Assembly (NCBI GenBank): GCA_910584235.1
Contig: CAJTZD010000004.1
Span: 1 to 64,000, forward strand
Length of the DNA stretch: 64,000 bases
Source: an uncultured Acetatifactor sp.
Lineage (GTDB): Bacteria > Bacillota > Clostridia > Lachnospirales > Lachnospiraceae
Reading direction: 5' to 3'
Below the pieces are notes generated by a model. The model made no database searches. It was not told the DNA's origin and saw only the letters and a program-made list of their open reading frames with translations. Both the position numbers and the translations under genes were made by a program. Every line of letters starts with the position of its first letter. The stretch's first letter is position 1. Shown one piece after another: positions 25,180-33,832 of this stretch.

Positions 25180-25217
25180 CGGCGGCAGGAGGGCATGGGG
25201 CCCTCTCCCGCCCGCCG
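25180..25217 (+). terminator. GC-rich terminator-like hairpin after polC
   Basis: CGGCGGCAGGAGGGC (25180-25194) pairs with GCCCTCTCCCGCCCGCCG (25200-25217) around ATGGG, followed by TTT. Earlier, at 25064-25095, GTAAGAAATCT is repeated in tandem (two full copies and a partial third). A smaller hairpin with complementary T/A flanks (TTTTAGCGGCAAACTGCCGCAAAAA, read as two halves) lies at 25253-25276. No gene is seen between 25051 and 25393. Confidence 0.55.
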
Positions 25218-25317
25218 TTTCGCTGTCACCAAAGTACTGACCGCCGCCGGGGTTTTAGCGGCAAACTGCCGCAAAAATCAAAAACCTGAAAAATTTAAAA
25301 AAATTTGAAAAAAGTAC

Positions 25318-25346
25318 TTGCATTCCAATCAAAAATGTAGTAATAT
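25318..25346 (+). promoter_or_regulatory. Promoter of the tRNA gene
   Basis: TTGCAT (25318-25323), a 17-bp spacer, TAATAT (25341-25346); a shifted TATAAT at 25344-25349 would give a 20-bp spacer. It starts about 45 bp before the mature tRNA. Confidence 0.55.
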
Positions 25347-25393
25347 AATCAAGTACCGAGGCGATAGCAAATCACCGCAGCGGAAAAGGAAAT

Positions 25394-25465
25394 GGCTGAT
25401 TGGTCAAGCGGTTAAGACGCCGCCCTCTCACGGCGGAAACAGGGGTTCGATTCCCCTATCAGCTG
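25394..25465 (+). tRNA. tRNA-Glu (anticodon CTC)
   Basis: A 72-nt cloverleaf without encoded CCA. The acceptor stem is GGCTGAT pairing with ATCAGCT (one G-T end pair); the D arm contains GGTCAAGCGGTTAAGAC; the anticodon stem-loop is CCGCC-CTCTCAC-GGCGG with CTC at the centre; and the T arm is GGGG-TTCGATT-CCCC. It reads GAG codons and is a single gene flanked by its own promoter and terminator between polC and topA. Confidence 0.95.
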
Positions 25466-25497
25466 TTCTTTCAAAAGAATAGCTCTATTAGGAAAAG

Positions 25498-25536
25498 TGC
25501 TGAAAACGGTTATAAAAATGTTTCAGCATTTTTTTT
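25498..25536 (+). terminator. Intrinsic terminator after tRNA-Glu
   Basis: TGCTGAAA (25498-25505) pairs perfectly with TTTCAGCA (25521-25528), followed by eight T. Classic rho-independent terminator. Confidence 0.85.
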
Positions 25537-25550
25537 GTGAAAAATAACAC

Positions 25551-25579
25551 TTGCACATCCGGTTCTTTCGGGGTATAGT
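25551..25579 (+). promoter_or_regulatory. Promoter of topA
   Basis: TTGCAC (25551-25556), a 17-bp spacer, TATAGT (25574-25579), about 50 bp before the topA ATG and just after the tRNA terminator. Confidence 0.65.
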
Positions 25580-25630
25580 ATTTCACGAATGCAAAAACAG
25601 CATGCATGAAAAAGCAGAGGAACATTTATT

Positions 25631-27724
25631 ATGGCAAAATATCTGGTAATCGTAGAGTCACCTGCGAAAGTGAAGACCATCAAGAAATTCTTAGGCTCCA
25701 ACTATCAAGTGGCCGCCAGCAACGGGCATGTGCGCGACCTGCCCAAGAGCTCGCTGGGAATAGATGTGGAGCATGATTATGAACCGAAGTATATCACCAT
25801 CCGGGGAAAGGGAGACATTTTGGCAAACCTGCGCAAGGAGGTAAAAAAGGCTGAGAAAATCTACCTTGCCACCGACCCTGACCGGGAAGGAGAGGCGATT
25901 TCCTGGCATCTGCTCTATGCCTTGAAGCTGGAACAGATGTTGACGGAAAAAAAAGTCTACCGCATCACTTTCAACGAAATCACAAAGAATGCTGTGAAAG
26001 AATCCCTGAAAAACGCCAGGGAGATCAATATGAACCTGGTGGACGCCCAGCAGGCCCGCCGTATGCTGGACCGCATGGTGGGGTACCGCATTTCCCCTTT
26101 ATTATGGAAGAAAGTCAAAAGGGGCTTAAGCGCCGGCAGGGTACAGTCCGTGGCGCTGCGTATCATCTGTGACAGGGAGGAGGAAATTGATGCCTTTATC
26201 CCGGAGGAGTACTGGTCCCTGGACGTGAACCTTGATGTGAAAGGCGAGAAGAAGCCCATATGCGCAAAATATTACGGCACAGCGGATGAGAAGCGAACCA
26301 TTACCTGCAAAGAGGAGGCGGATGCCGTGATGGCCTCCCTGAAAGGCGCAAAGTATATGGTCAAAGAGGTAAAGAAAGGCGAACGGCACAAGAAGCCGCC
26401 CCTGCCTTTTACCACTTCCACGCTTCAGCAGGAGGCCAGCCGGACCCTGAACTTTTCCACACAGAAGACCATGCGCCTGGCCCAGCAGCTCTATGAGGGC
26501 GTGGACATTCAGGGAGAGGGTACCGTGGGACTGATCACCTATCTGCGTACCGACTCCACCCGCGTCTCCAAAGAAGCGGAGGAGATGGCAGAACAGTTTA
26601 TCACCGCCCAGTACGGTAAAAAATATTTAAACGAAACATCCGGGGAAAAGAAGAACAGCCAGAAGATACAGGATGCCCACGAGGCTATCCGCCCCACGCT
26701 GCTCGCCCGGATTCCCTTAGAGATCAAAGACCAGCTGCCCAGAGACCTTTTCAGACTTTATCAGCTGATCTGGAAACGTTTCGTGGCAAGCCGCATGGCG
26801 GCGGCGGAATATGAGAGCACATCTGTGCGGATTCAGGCAGCGGACCAGATTTTCGCGGTATCCGCATCGGCACTGAAATTTGACGGCTTTTTAAGCGTAT
26901 ACAATCCTGCCGATGAGGATAAAGAGGAGAATACCCTGACCGTGGGCCTTGGAAAGGACAGCGTCCTTTCTTTTCGGTCTTTTGACCCCAGGCAGCATTT
27001 CACCCAGCCGCCGGCCCATTATAACGAGGCGACTCTGGTGCGGGCCCTGGAGGAGCTTGGGATCGGGCGCCCCAGTACCTATGCGCCTACCATCACCACC
27101 ATCCTGGCCAGACGCTATGTGGTGAAAGAAGAAAAAAATCTCTATGTGACGGAACTTGGAGAAGTTGTGAATCATATGATGAAAGAGGCATTCCCCTCTA
27201 TCGTGGATGTGCATTTTACCGCCAGCATGGAAGCTCTGCTGGATGCCGTGGAAGAGGGCAGCGTCAAATGGAAGACTGTGGTATCCAATTTCTATCCGGA
27301 TCTGGACGCGGCCGTGCAGTTGGCGGAAAAGGAGCTGGCGGAGGTGTCCATTGCGGATGAGGTCAGCGATGAGGAATGCGATCTGTGCGGACGCAGGATG
27401 GTGATCAAGTATGGTCCCCATGGAAGATTCCTGGCCTGCCCCGGCTTTCCGGAGTGCCGGAACACAAAACCGTACTTTGAGAAGATCGGCGTGGCCTGTC
27501 CCAAGTGCGGTAAGGATATCGTATTGAAGAAGACGAAGAAAGGAAGAAAATATTACGGCTGTATAGGCAATCCGGAGTGTGACTTTATGTCCTGGCAGAA
27601 GCCCTCGGGAGAGAACTGCCCCCGCTGCGGATCTCCGCTTCTGATCAAAGGGAATAAGCTGGTGTGCATCGATTCCAAGTGCGGTTACCATATTCTGACT
27701 GAATTGTCAAACAAATCTATATAA
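25631..27724 (+). CDS. topA: DNA topoisomerase I
   Basis: A 697-residue type IA topoisomerase that relaxes negative supercoils. TOPRIM domain with VESPAKVKTIKKFLG at the N-terminus and DPDREGEAISWHL near residue 81; nucleophilic tyrosine in ITYLRTDSTR near 304; three C-terminal four-cysteine zinc motifs (CDLCGRR, CPKCGKD and CPRCGSP blocks, about 580-690). Length is normal for Firmicutes. ATG 25631 follows a weak AGAGGAAC. topA just before codY and the flagellar operon is the conserved Firmicute arrangement, without the gid-codV-clpQY genes found in Bacillus. Confidence 0.97.
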   Translation: MAKYLVIVESPAKVKTIKKFLGSNYQVAASNGHVRDLPKSSLGIDVEHDYEPKYITIRGKGDILANLRKEVKKAEKIYLATDPDREGEAISWHLLYALKLEQMLTEKKVYRITFNEITKNAVKESLKNAREINMNLVDAQQARRMLDRMVGYRISPLLWKKVKRGLSAGRVQSVALRIICDREEEIDAFIPEEYWSLDVNLDVKGEKKPICAKYYGTADEKRTITCKEEADAVMASLKGAKYMVKEVKKGERHKKPPLPFTTSTLQQEASRTLNFSTQKTMRLAQQLYEGVDIQGEGTVGLITYLRTDSTRVSKEAEEMAEQFITAQYGKKYLNETSGEKKNSQKIQDAHEAIRPTLLARIPLEIKDQLPRDLFRLYQLIWKRFVASRMAAAEYESTSVRIQAADQIFAVSASALKFDGFLSVYNPADEDKEENTLTVGLGKDSVLSFRSFDPRQHFTQPPAHYNEATLVRALEELGIGRPSTYAPTITTILARRYVVKEEKNLYVTELGEVVNHMMKEAFPSIVDVHFTASMEALLDAVEEGSVKWKTVVSNFYPDLDAAVQLAEKELAEVSIADEVSDEECDLCGRRMVIKYGPHGRFLACPGFPECRNTKPYFEKIGVACPKCGKDIVLKKTKKGRKYYGCIGNPECDFMSWQKPSGENCPRCGSPLLIKGNKLVCIDSKCGYHILTELSNKSI

Positions 27725-27750
27725 ATGCGGAAATTTTGACTGTTTGTGCA

Positions 27751-27779
27751 TTGTAATCTGAATTTATTTGTGATATGAT
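27751..27779 (+). promoter_or_regulatory. Promoter of codY
   Basis: TTGTAA (27751-27756), a 17-bp spacer, TATGAT (27774-27779), about 90 bp before the codY start and 27 bp after the topA stop. No terminator is visible between topA and codY, so read-through from topA is also likely. Confidence 0.6.
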
Positions 27780-27870
27780 AGGATTGCATATAGACAGGCG
27801 GTCAGAAAGCAGGATGTTTTACAGTCCGCGGGACCGGCATTGTGCATGGGACAAAAGCGGAGGAAAGCGA

Positions 27871-28662
27871 ATGAGTAGCGTACAGCTTCTGGATAAGACC
27901 AGAAAAATCGGAAAACTATTGCACAATAACAATTCCAGCAAGGTAGTGTTCAACGACATCTGTAAAGTAATGCGCGAGATTCTGGAATCCAATGTGCTGG
28001 TCATCAGCCGCAAAGGCAAGGTGCTGGGCGTGGGGAAATCGGAGGGAATTGACTCCATTACCGAGCTGATCGACGAGAATGTGGGGGGATTCGTGGATCC
28101 CATGCTCAACGAAAGGCTCCTGGCAATTCTTTCCACCAAGGAGAACGTGAATCTGGAGACGCTGGGCTTTGAAAGCCCGGATATCCGCAAGTTCCAGGCC
28201 ATCATTACACCCATAGAGATCGCGGGCGAGAGGCTGGGTACGCTGTTTCTCTATAAATGCGACAGGCAGTATGAGATTGACGATATCATCTTGTCCGAAT
28301 ACGGTACGACAGTGGTGGGGCTGGAGATGCTCAGGGCTATCAATGAGGAGAGTGCGGAGGAGAGCCGCAAGGTGGCCGTGGTGAAATCAGCCATCAGCAC
28401 GCTTTCCTTTTCCGAGATGGAGGCCATTACCCATATCTTTGACGAGCTGGGCGGCATGGAGGGGATACTGGTGGCCAGCAAGATCGCGGACAGAGTGGGA
28501 ATTACCAGATCCGTCATCGTGAATGCACTGCGCAAGTTCGAGAGCGCCGGGGTAATTGAATCCCGTTCTTCGGGCATGAAAGGGACCTACATCAAAGTAC
28601 TCAACGATGTGCTGTTTGACGAGATAGAGGAACTGAAACGCCAGAGCCACCATAAGCAATAA
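27871..28662 (+). CDS. codY: CodY, GTP/branched-chain-amino-acid sensing repressor
   Basis: A 263-residue global regulator that, bound to isoleucine/valine and GTP, represses nutrient-acquisition and in some species motility genes. The N-terminal GAF domain begins LLDKTRKIGKLLHN; the C-terminal winged helix contains ASKIADRVGITRSVIVNALR (about 206-225) and SSGMKGTYIKV. The start is ATG 27871, after CGGAGGAAAG; the frame is open further upstream but lacks family similarity there. It lies directly before the fla/che operon as in Bacillus subtilis, and a terminator (28738) separates them. Confidence 0.96.
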   Translation: MSSVQLLDKTRKIGKLLHNNNSSKVVFNDICKVMREILESNVLVISRKGKVLGVGKSEGIDSITELIDENVGGFVDPMLNERLLAILSTKENVNLETLGFESPDIRKFQAIITPIEIAGERLGTLFLYKCDRQYEIDDIILSEYGTTVVGLEMLRAINEESAEESRKVAVVKSAISTLSFSEMEAITHIFDELGGMEGILVASKIADRVGITRSVIVNALRKFESAGVIESRSSGMKGTYIKVLNDVLFDEIEELKRQSHHKQ

Positions 28663-28737
28663 GATAAATGACAAATAAATTTACATAGCCAAAAGGATTT
28701 GGGAAGGCCAGGAGGGCCGGAAGTGTAGGGAAAGATA

Positions 28738-28774
28738 AAGGGATTTATTGGTTTGCGCAATAAGTCCCTTTTTA
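28738..28774 (+). terminator. Intrinsic terminator after codY
   Basis: AAGGGATTTATTG (28738-28750) pairs with CAATAAGTCCCTT (28758-28770) with one G-T, followed by a T-run. A second small GC hairpin (GGCCAGGAGGGCC, 28707-28719) precedes it. Confidence 0.8.
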
Positions 28775-28848
28775 CATGGGGTACGGGTATGGGACACTTG
28801 ACATTCCGAATGTATATGTGGGAAATTTAGTAACTTTTCGTAAAGGTA

Positions 28849-28876
28849 TTGTTTTTTCAGGAAAAAATATTATAAT
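28849..28876 (+). promoter_or_regulatory. Main promoter of the flagellar operon
   Basis: TTGTTT (28849-28854), a 16-bp spacer, TATAAT (28871-28876), 80 bp before flgB. It is of the vegetative sigma type; no SigD-type box (TAAA-N15-GCCGATAA) is visible. The spacer contains TTTTTTCAGGAAAAAA, a near-palindrome that could be a regulator site. Confidence 0.6.
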
Positions 28877-28956
28877 AGACTAGAATGAATAAAATCACGT
28901 TTGGTTTTGCTTTTGTTTTTACTACATAGAGGTGCAGAGACAGAAAGGAGATAACG

Positions 28957-29346
28957 ATGTTCCAATCAAGTGTGTTCGATTATGTGAATGTATTGGACAG
29001 AGCGGCGGATGCCAGCTGGATGCGCAATGAAGCCATCGGCAATAATCTGTCCAATGTGGATACGCCGGGATATAAGAGACAGGATGTGGCTTTTGAGGAT
29101 GTACTGAAAAATGCTTTGGGCAGAAGCACGTACCGTTCCATGGACGCAAAGGTGTCGGACGTGAATCTGAAGAGGCTGGTAGGTCAGGTTTACACGGACC
29201 ATGCCGGATATTCCTACCGCGTGGACGGAAATAACGTGGATCCGGATACGGAGGGCGTAATGCTGGCGGAGAATCAGCTGAAGTATCAGGGGCTGATTAC
29301 TAGTATCAGCCAGGAGTTTACGAATCTGCAGACAGTGATGAAGTAA
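28957..29346 (+). CDS. flgB: Flagellar basal-body rod protein FlgB
   Basis: A 129-residue proximal rod protein, first gene of the operon. It has the rod-protein N-terminal signature with the NLSNVDTPGYKRQDV motif near residues 29-43, and the C-terminal helix (GLITSISQEFTNLQTVMK) used for axial packing. ATG 28957 follows AAAGGAG. FlgB, FlgC and FliE connect the MS ring to the rod. flgC follows after 19 bp. Confidence 0.95.
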   Translation: MFQSSVFDYVNVLDRAADASWMRNEAIGNNLSNVDTPGYKRQDVAFEDVLKNALGRSTYRSMDAKVSDVNLKRLVGQVYTDHAGYSYRVDGNNVDPDTEGVMLAENQLKYQGLITSISQEFTNLQTVMK

Positions 29347-29365
29347 GAGAAAAGGAGATAGTAAA

Positions 29366-29830
29366 ATGGGTTTGTTTTCTGCTTTCAATATCAATGCCTC
29401 CGGCATGACGGCGGAGAAATACCGTATGGACATCATTTCGGAGAATGTGGCAAACGCCAATACCACACGTACTGCAGACGGCACTCCTTATCGCAGAAAA
29501 GTGGTTTCCTTTGAGGAGAAGACTGAGAGGAGAAACGCTTCTTTCAGCCATATATTCGGTAAGACTCTCCACGACCACGGCTATGTCCAGACCACGGGGT
29601 CGGGCGTCAGGGTATCCGGCGTGTATTATGACAATGTCACAGAGATGAACATGGCTTATGACCCCGCTCATCCGGATGCGGATGAGAACGGTTATGTGAC
29701 ATATCCCAATGTGAATATCATCACAGAGATGACCAATATGATAGATGCCAGCCGGGCCTATGAAGCAAATTCCACGGCATTCAACGCCAGCAAGGCCATG
29801 GCCCAGAGAGGGCTGGAGATCGGCTCATAA
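29366..29830 (+). CDS. flgC: Flagellar basal-body rod protein FlgC
   Basis: A 154-residue proximal rod protein. The N-terminal NASGMTAEKYRMDIISENVANANTT pattern (read as its two halves) and the C-terminal MTNMIDASRAYEANSTAFNA helix are diagnostic of FlgC. ATG 29366 lies after AAAAGGAGATAG. Standard length. Sits between flgB and fliE as in other Firmicutes. Confidence 0.95.
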   Translation: MGLFSAFNINASGMTAEKYRMDIISENVANANTTRTADGTPYRRKVVSFEEKTERRNASFSHIFGKTLHDHGYVQTTGSGVRVSGVYYDNVTEMNMAYDPAHPDADENGYVTYPNVNIITEMTNMIDASRAYEANSTAFNASKAMAQRGLEIGS

Positions 29831-29872
29831 GCAGACAGCGCAGAAAGTGAATGAAGGAAGGATGTACATAAT

Positions 29873-30226
29873 ATGGATATCTCAGCAGTGACAGGTTTGC
29901 CCAGGGTTTCGGGCACGACCCTGGTATCCGGCGCCGACGGTGTGGAGCGCGGGACGTTGACCGGAACCCTGACGGATAAAGAAAAGAAAGCGGAAGGCAG
30001 TTTGTTCGATGCCTTTTTGAACAGCGCCATTGACAATATAAAGACAACCAACAGTTATCTATCCAAGGCGGAGAATGAAGAAATCAAGTTTGCCATGGGC
30101 GAGACAGAGAATTTCCATGATTTGACCATTGCCCTGCAAAAAGCGTCTACAGCTCTGCAGTACACAGTGGCTGTGCGCGACAGACTGCTGGATGCTTATA
30201 AGGAACTGATGCAGATGCAGATCTGA
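29873..30226 (+). CDS. fliE: Flagellar hook-basal body protein FliE
   Basis: A 117-residue FliE, the adaptor between MS ring and rod. The C-terminal half is typical (FDAFLNSAIDNIKTTNSYL, then IALQKASTALQYTVAVRDRL and the terminal YKELMQMQI). The N-terminal 35 residues are variable. ATG 29873 is preceded by GAAGGAAGG at a slightly long distance. fliF follows. Confidence 0.94.
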   Translation: MDISAVTGLPRVSGTTLVSGADGVERGTLTGTLTDKEKKAEGSLFDAFLNSAIDNIKTTNSYLSKAENEEIKFAMGETENFHDLTIALQKASTALQYTVAVRDRLLDAYKELMQMQI

Positions 30227-30302
30227 CGTATGATTCATCCACCCGGCGTTTTAGGGCGGTGTGAAAGGCAGGGAATTTTGAAATGACTAGGAGAGAAGCA
30301 CC

Positions 30303-31919
30303 ATGGCTGACAAGCTAAAAGAGATACCGGGTAAAGCGCTGGAATGGTGGAATAAATTCACTAGCAGACAGAAGACGATCATCATTGCCATCGTCGCAGT
30401 CGTAGTATTTACTTTTGTCATTATCATATATACTTTTTCAAGGCCTCAGTATGTGAGACTTGATACTTATGAAGACAGCGCTACCGCGGCAAAGATTGTA
30501 GAGATTTTGAATGATGCCGGCATCACTCACAAGGAGAGCGCGGACGCACGTACCATTGATGTGCTTAAAAACCAACTGCCTCAGGCCAATATGGCCATTG
30601 CTTCGGAGGGGTACGTGCCCGGCAGCCTCAAGTACGGCGACGTGGTGGAGGTGGGCATGTCCACCACATCCGCTGACAGGGAGAATCAGTATACGGTTTT
30701 CCGGCAAATGGAACTGGAGAATATGTTTGCCAAGACTATGCCCGTAAAGGACGTCACCGTCACTTTTAACAGGCAGTCCAGTTCCGGCAGACTCAGCGAT
30801 ATGGACTCGGAGGACTTCGCATACATACAGGTGACTGTGACAGAGGATTTTACTTCTGCCAACGCGGCGGCCATGGCAAAGGCGGCTGCCACAGCTCTGG
30901 GAAATAAGACCACGGCAAACATTACCATAGTGGATCAGAACTTTAATCTGCTGTTTGCCGGCGGGGATGAATATTCCACAATGGGGATTGCCAACTCCAT
31001 GCAGGAACTGCAGACGCAGGCAGCGGCCATGGTGACGAACCAGGTAAAGAAAGTGCTGCTGGGCACCAAGCAGTTCAGCAACGTGGAGGTGAGCAGTCAT
31101 CTTTCTGTGGATTATTCCGAGTACAGCAAAATGGTGACGGAGTATTATGCCAATGACGGCTATGTCAACGGCATGCCGCTTCACGAGGATACGCATACTT
31201 CCGAGAGCACCGGTGCCGATGGCGGGCTGCCGGGTACGGATTCCAACACAGAGAATCTCACATCATATCCCTATCTGGGAGCTGGCGGCGGAAGCAGTTC
31301 CACCGAGGAGCGGTCCGTAGATTATCAGAATAATGTATCTGAGACCAATACGATCACGCCGGCGGGAAGCATTGATTACGAGAATTCTTCCATATCTGTG
31401 GCACTGATCAAGTATCATGAATATTATGAAGAAGCCGTGGAGAGACAGGGGCTTTTGGAGGGCATCAGCTGGGATGAGTTCAAGGATGCCCACAGGGAGG
31501 ATATTAAGCTGGAGGTAGACCAGGATGTAGTCCAGATGGTGGCCTATGCCAGCGGAATTGATGTCAGCAGAGTTGTAGTGGTCTCTTATGAATCCCCTCT
31601 GTTCTTTGATAAAGAGGGCTTTTTCGAGACAGTCAGCGCCACGGATATCATAAGCATTGTAATGATCATATTGATTCTCGGTCTGTTGGCTTTTGTCATC
31701 CTGCGCAGTATGGGGCTGAAGAAGAAAGCTGCCCAGGAGGAAGAGCCGGAGCTGTCCGTGGAAGATATGCTTCAGTCCACGCCGCCGGAGCCTGAGGTGG
31801 ATAATATCGACGTGGAGACCAAGTCCGAGACCCGCAAGATGGTGGAGAAGTTTGTGGACGAGAATCCGGAAGCGGCGGCGAATCTGCTGCGCAACTGGCT
31901 GAACGAAGACTGGAACTGA
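30303..31919 (+). CDS. fliF: Flagellar MS-ring protein FliF
   Basis: A 538-residue membrane protein forming the MS ring. First membrane helix about residues 22-42, periplasmic ring-building motifs in the middle (YCVLF-like FRQMELENMFAKTM and VTVTFNRQSS), a Ser/Gly-rich variable linker around 300-345, second helix about 455-477 (IISIVMIILILGLLAFVIL) and a cytoplasmic C-terminus ending NWLNEDWN, the FliG-binding segment. ATG 30303 follows AGGAGAGAAGCACC. Confidence 0.96.
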   Translation: MADKLKEIPGKALEWWNKFTSRQKTIIIAIVAVVVFTFVIIIYTFSRPQYVRLDTYEDSATAAKIVEILNDAGITHKESADARTIDVLKNQLPQANMAIASEGYVPGSLKYGDVVEVGMSTTSADRENQYTVFRQMELENMFAKTMPVKDVTVTFNRQSSSGRLSDMDSEDFAYIQVTVTEDFTSANAAAMAKAAATALGNKTTANITIVDQNFNLLFAGGDEYSTMGIANSMQELQTQAAAMVTNQVKKVLLGTKQFSNVEVSSHLSVDYSEYSKMVTEYYANDGYVNGMPLHEDTHTSESTGADGGLPGTDSNTENLTSYPYLGAGGGSSSTEERSVDYQNNVSETNTITPAGSIDYENSSISVALIKYHEYYEEAVERQGLLEGISWDEFKDAHREDIKLEVDQDVVQMVAYASGIDVSRVVVVSYESPLFFDKEGFFETVSATDIISIVMIILILGLLAFVILRSMGLKKKAAQEEEPELSVEDMLQSTPPEPEVDNIDVETKSETRKMVEKFVDENPEAAANLLRNWLNEDWN

Positions 31920-31951
31920 GATTGACTGGATGCTAAGAGAGGTACAAGTGT

Positions 31952-32974
31952 ATGCCAAATAGTGCGACAAGCGAGATGGGAATCAGGGGGGTGCAGAGGG
32001 CTGCCATTCTCCTGATATCCCTGGGGCCGGAGCGCTCTGCCGGTATTTTCAAGCATTTAAAAGAGGAAGAGATCGAGGAGATGACCCTGGAGATCGCCAA
32101 TATCAGAAGCGTGACTCCCCAGGTAAAGGAAGCGGTCATCACGGAATTCTATGAGCTGTGCCTGGCCCAGCAGTATATTGCGGAGGGCGGTATCGGCTAT
32201 GCGAAAGATCTGCTGGAAAAAGCGCTGGGCGCCGACAAGGCCATGGATGTCATCGGCAAGCTGACGGCGTCTCTGCAGGTGAAGCCTTTCGAATTCGTGC
32301 GCAAGACAGATGCCACCCAGCTTATTAACTTTATCCAGGATGAACATCCTCAGACCATTGCCCTGATACTGTCCTATCTGTCGCCGGGGCAGGCGTCTAT
32401 GGTGATGTCTGCGCTGCCTCCGGAGAGACAGGCGGATGTGGCAAGACGTATTGCCGTCATGGACCGTACCAGTCCGGACATCATCAAAGAGGTGGAGAAA
32501 GTGTTGGAATCCAAGCTGGCAAGCCTTGTGAACCAGGACTACACCATCATCGGCGGCGTGGACGCTGTGGTGGAGATCCTGAATACGGTGGACCGTGGTA
32601 CGGAGCGCCATATCATGGAGACTCTGGAAGTGGAAGAGCCGGAGCTGGCGGAAGAAATCAGAAAGAAGATGTTCGTGTTCGAGGATATTCTGCTTTTGGA
32701 CGACAGAGCCATCCAGCGCGTGCTGCGTGACGTGGAGAATAACGACCTGACTATGGCCATGAAGAGCACTAAGGACGAAGTCAAGGAGGCAATCTTCAAC
32801 AATATGTCCAAGCGTCTGGCTGTTATGATCAAGGAAGATATGGACTTTATGGGACCTGTGCGTATGAAAGATGTGGAGGAGGCCCAGCAGAAGATTGTCA
32901 ATGTCATCAGAAAGCTGGAAGATGCCGGCGAAATTGTGATTTCCAGAGGTGGAGGTGACGAAATCGTTGTCTAG
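31952..32974 (+). CDS. fliG: Flagellar motor switch protein FliG
   Basis: A 340-residue rotor protein that interacts with FliF, FliM and MotA. N-terminal RAAILLISLGPERSAGIFKH; the middle-domain EHPQTIALILSYL (about 127-139) with the FliM-binding region; and the C-terminal torque helix with DDRAIQRVLRDVENNDL (about 250-266) carrying the charged residues that meet the stator. ATG 31952 follows GAGAGGTACAAGTGT. The fliH start overlaps its 3' end. Confidence 0.97.
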   Translation: MPNSATSEMGIRGVQRAAILLISLGPERSAGIFKHLKEEEIEEMTLEIANIRSVTPQVKEAVITEFYELCLAQQYIAEGGIGYAKDLLEKALGADKAMDVIGKLTASLQVKPFEFVRKTDATQLINFIQDEHPQTIALILSYLSPGQASMVMSALPPERQADVARRIAVMDRTSPDIIKEVEKVLESKLASLVNQDYTIIGGVDAVVEILNTVDRGTERHIMETLEVEEPELAEEIRKKMFVFEDILLLDDRAIQRVLRDVENNDLTMAMKSTKDEVKEAIFNNMSKRLAVMIKEDMDFMGPVRMKDVEEAQQKIVNVIRKLEDAGEIVISRGGGDEIVV

Positions 32975-33803
32975 TAATCTGGTTAAACACATTTTTACCA
33001 CATTGTCCGAGGACAAGGAAAAGCTTGTCATTGATAATAATGACCGGATCCGCAGACGCCTGGAAGCCCTGGGCATAGGACAGGGCGAGAGCGGGGGAGG
33101 GTTTGTATCCGGACTTGCTGTGGCGGATGTGATTGAAGTGCCTGAGGATGCCGCCGGAAATGTGATCAAGGCACAGGATGAGGCGAGGGAGCTTTTAGAG
33201 CAGGCAAAGGCCCAGGCCCGGGAGACTACAGAGCAGGCGAAAGCCCAGGCAGAGAGTATTTTAGAAGAGGCAAGAGCGAAAGCTCAGGCCGAGAGAGAGC
33301 AGGTGTTGGAGGAGGCCAGGCGGCAGGGATATATGGAGGGCATGAGCAAAGCTCAGGCCCATGAGGGCGCCATGGAGCAGGAATATCTGGAGAAAACCCA
33401 GGCCCTTGAGAACGAGTACCAGCAGCAGATAGACCTGCTGGAGCCTGATTTGGTGGAGGCGATCACCGGTATCTACGAGCATGTCTTCCATGTGGAGCTT
33501 TCCTCTTACCGGGAGATCCTGACGGGTCTGATTTCCGATGTGCTGCATAAGCTGGAGGGAAGCAGGAGCTTTATCATCCATGTGTCCAAGGATGATTACG
33601 CCTATGTCAGTATGCAGAAGAAACAGATTCTGGCAGGCGCTGTGTCGGAGAACACGATGGTGGATGTGGTGGAAGACGCGGCCGTGAGCAGAAATGAGTG
33701 TATGATTGAGACGGAAAACGGTATTTTTGACTGCGGACTGGGTTCACAGCTGTCAGAGCTGAAAAAGCGGCTGACGCTGCTTGCCTGGGAAAAGGAATCC
33801 TGA
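32967..33803 (+). CDS. fliH: Flagellar assembly protein FliH
   Basis: A 278-residue regulator of the FliI ATPase. The long central helix (about 70-155) is rich in Ala, Glu, Gln and Lys and repeats EQAKAQA; the C-terminal part (EAITGIYEHVFHVEL onward) is FliH/HrpE-like. I place the start at TTG 32967 because GGAGGTGA (32951-32958) is an ideal ribosome binding site eight bases away; in-frame GTG codons at 32949 and 32955 would lie before or inside it. The gene overlaps the end of fliG by 8 nt, so translation is probably coupled. Confidence 0.88.
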   Translation: MSSNLVKHIFTTLSEDKEKLVIDNNDRIRRRLEALGIGQGESGGGFVSGLAVADVIEVPEDAAGNVIKAQDEARELLEQAKAQARETTEQAKAQAESILEEARAKAQAEREQVLEEARRQGYMEGMSKAQAHEGAMEQEYLEKTQALENEYQQQIDLLEPDLVEAITGIYEHVFHVELSSYREILTGLISDVLHKLEGSRSFIIHVSKDDYAYVSMQKKQILAGAVSENTMVDVVEDAAVSRNECMIETENGIFDCGLGSQLSELKKRLTLLAWEKES

Positions 33804-33832
33804 GAAAAGATTCCCTGAGGAGGATTGATTCT

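Noticed and set aside
28850..28875. CodY-box-like sequence in the flagellar promoter (TTTTTTCAGGAAAAAA)
   Set aside because: Against AATTTTCWGAAAATT it has about five mismatches, too weak to claim although codY is adjacent.
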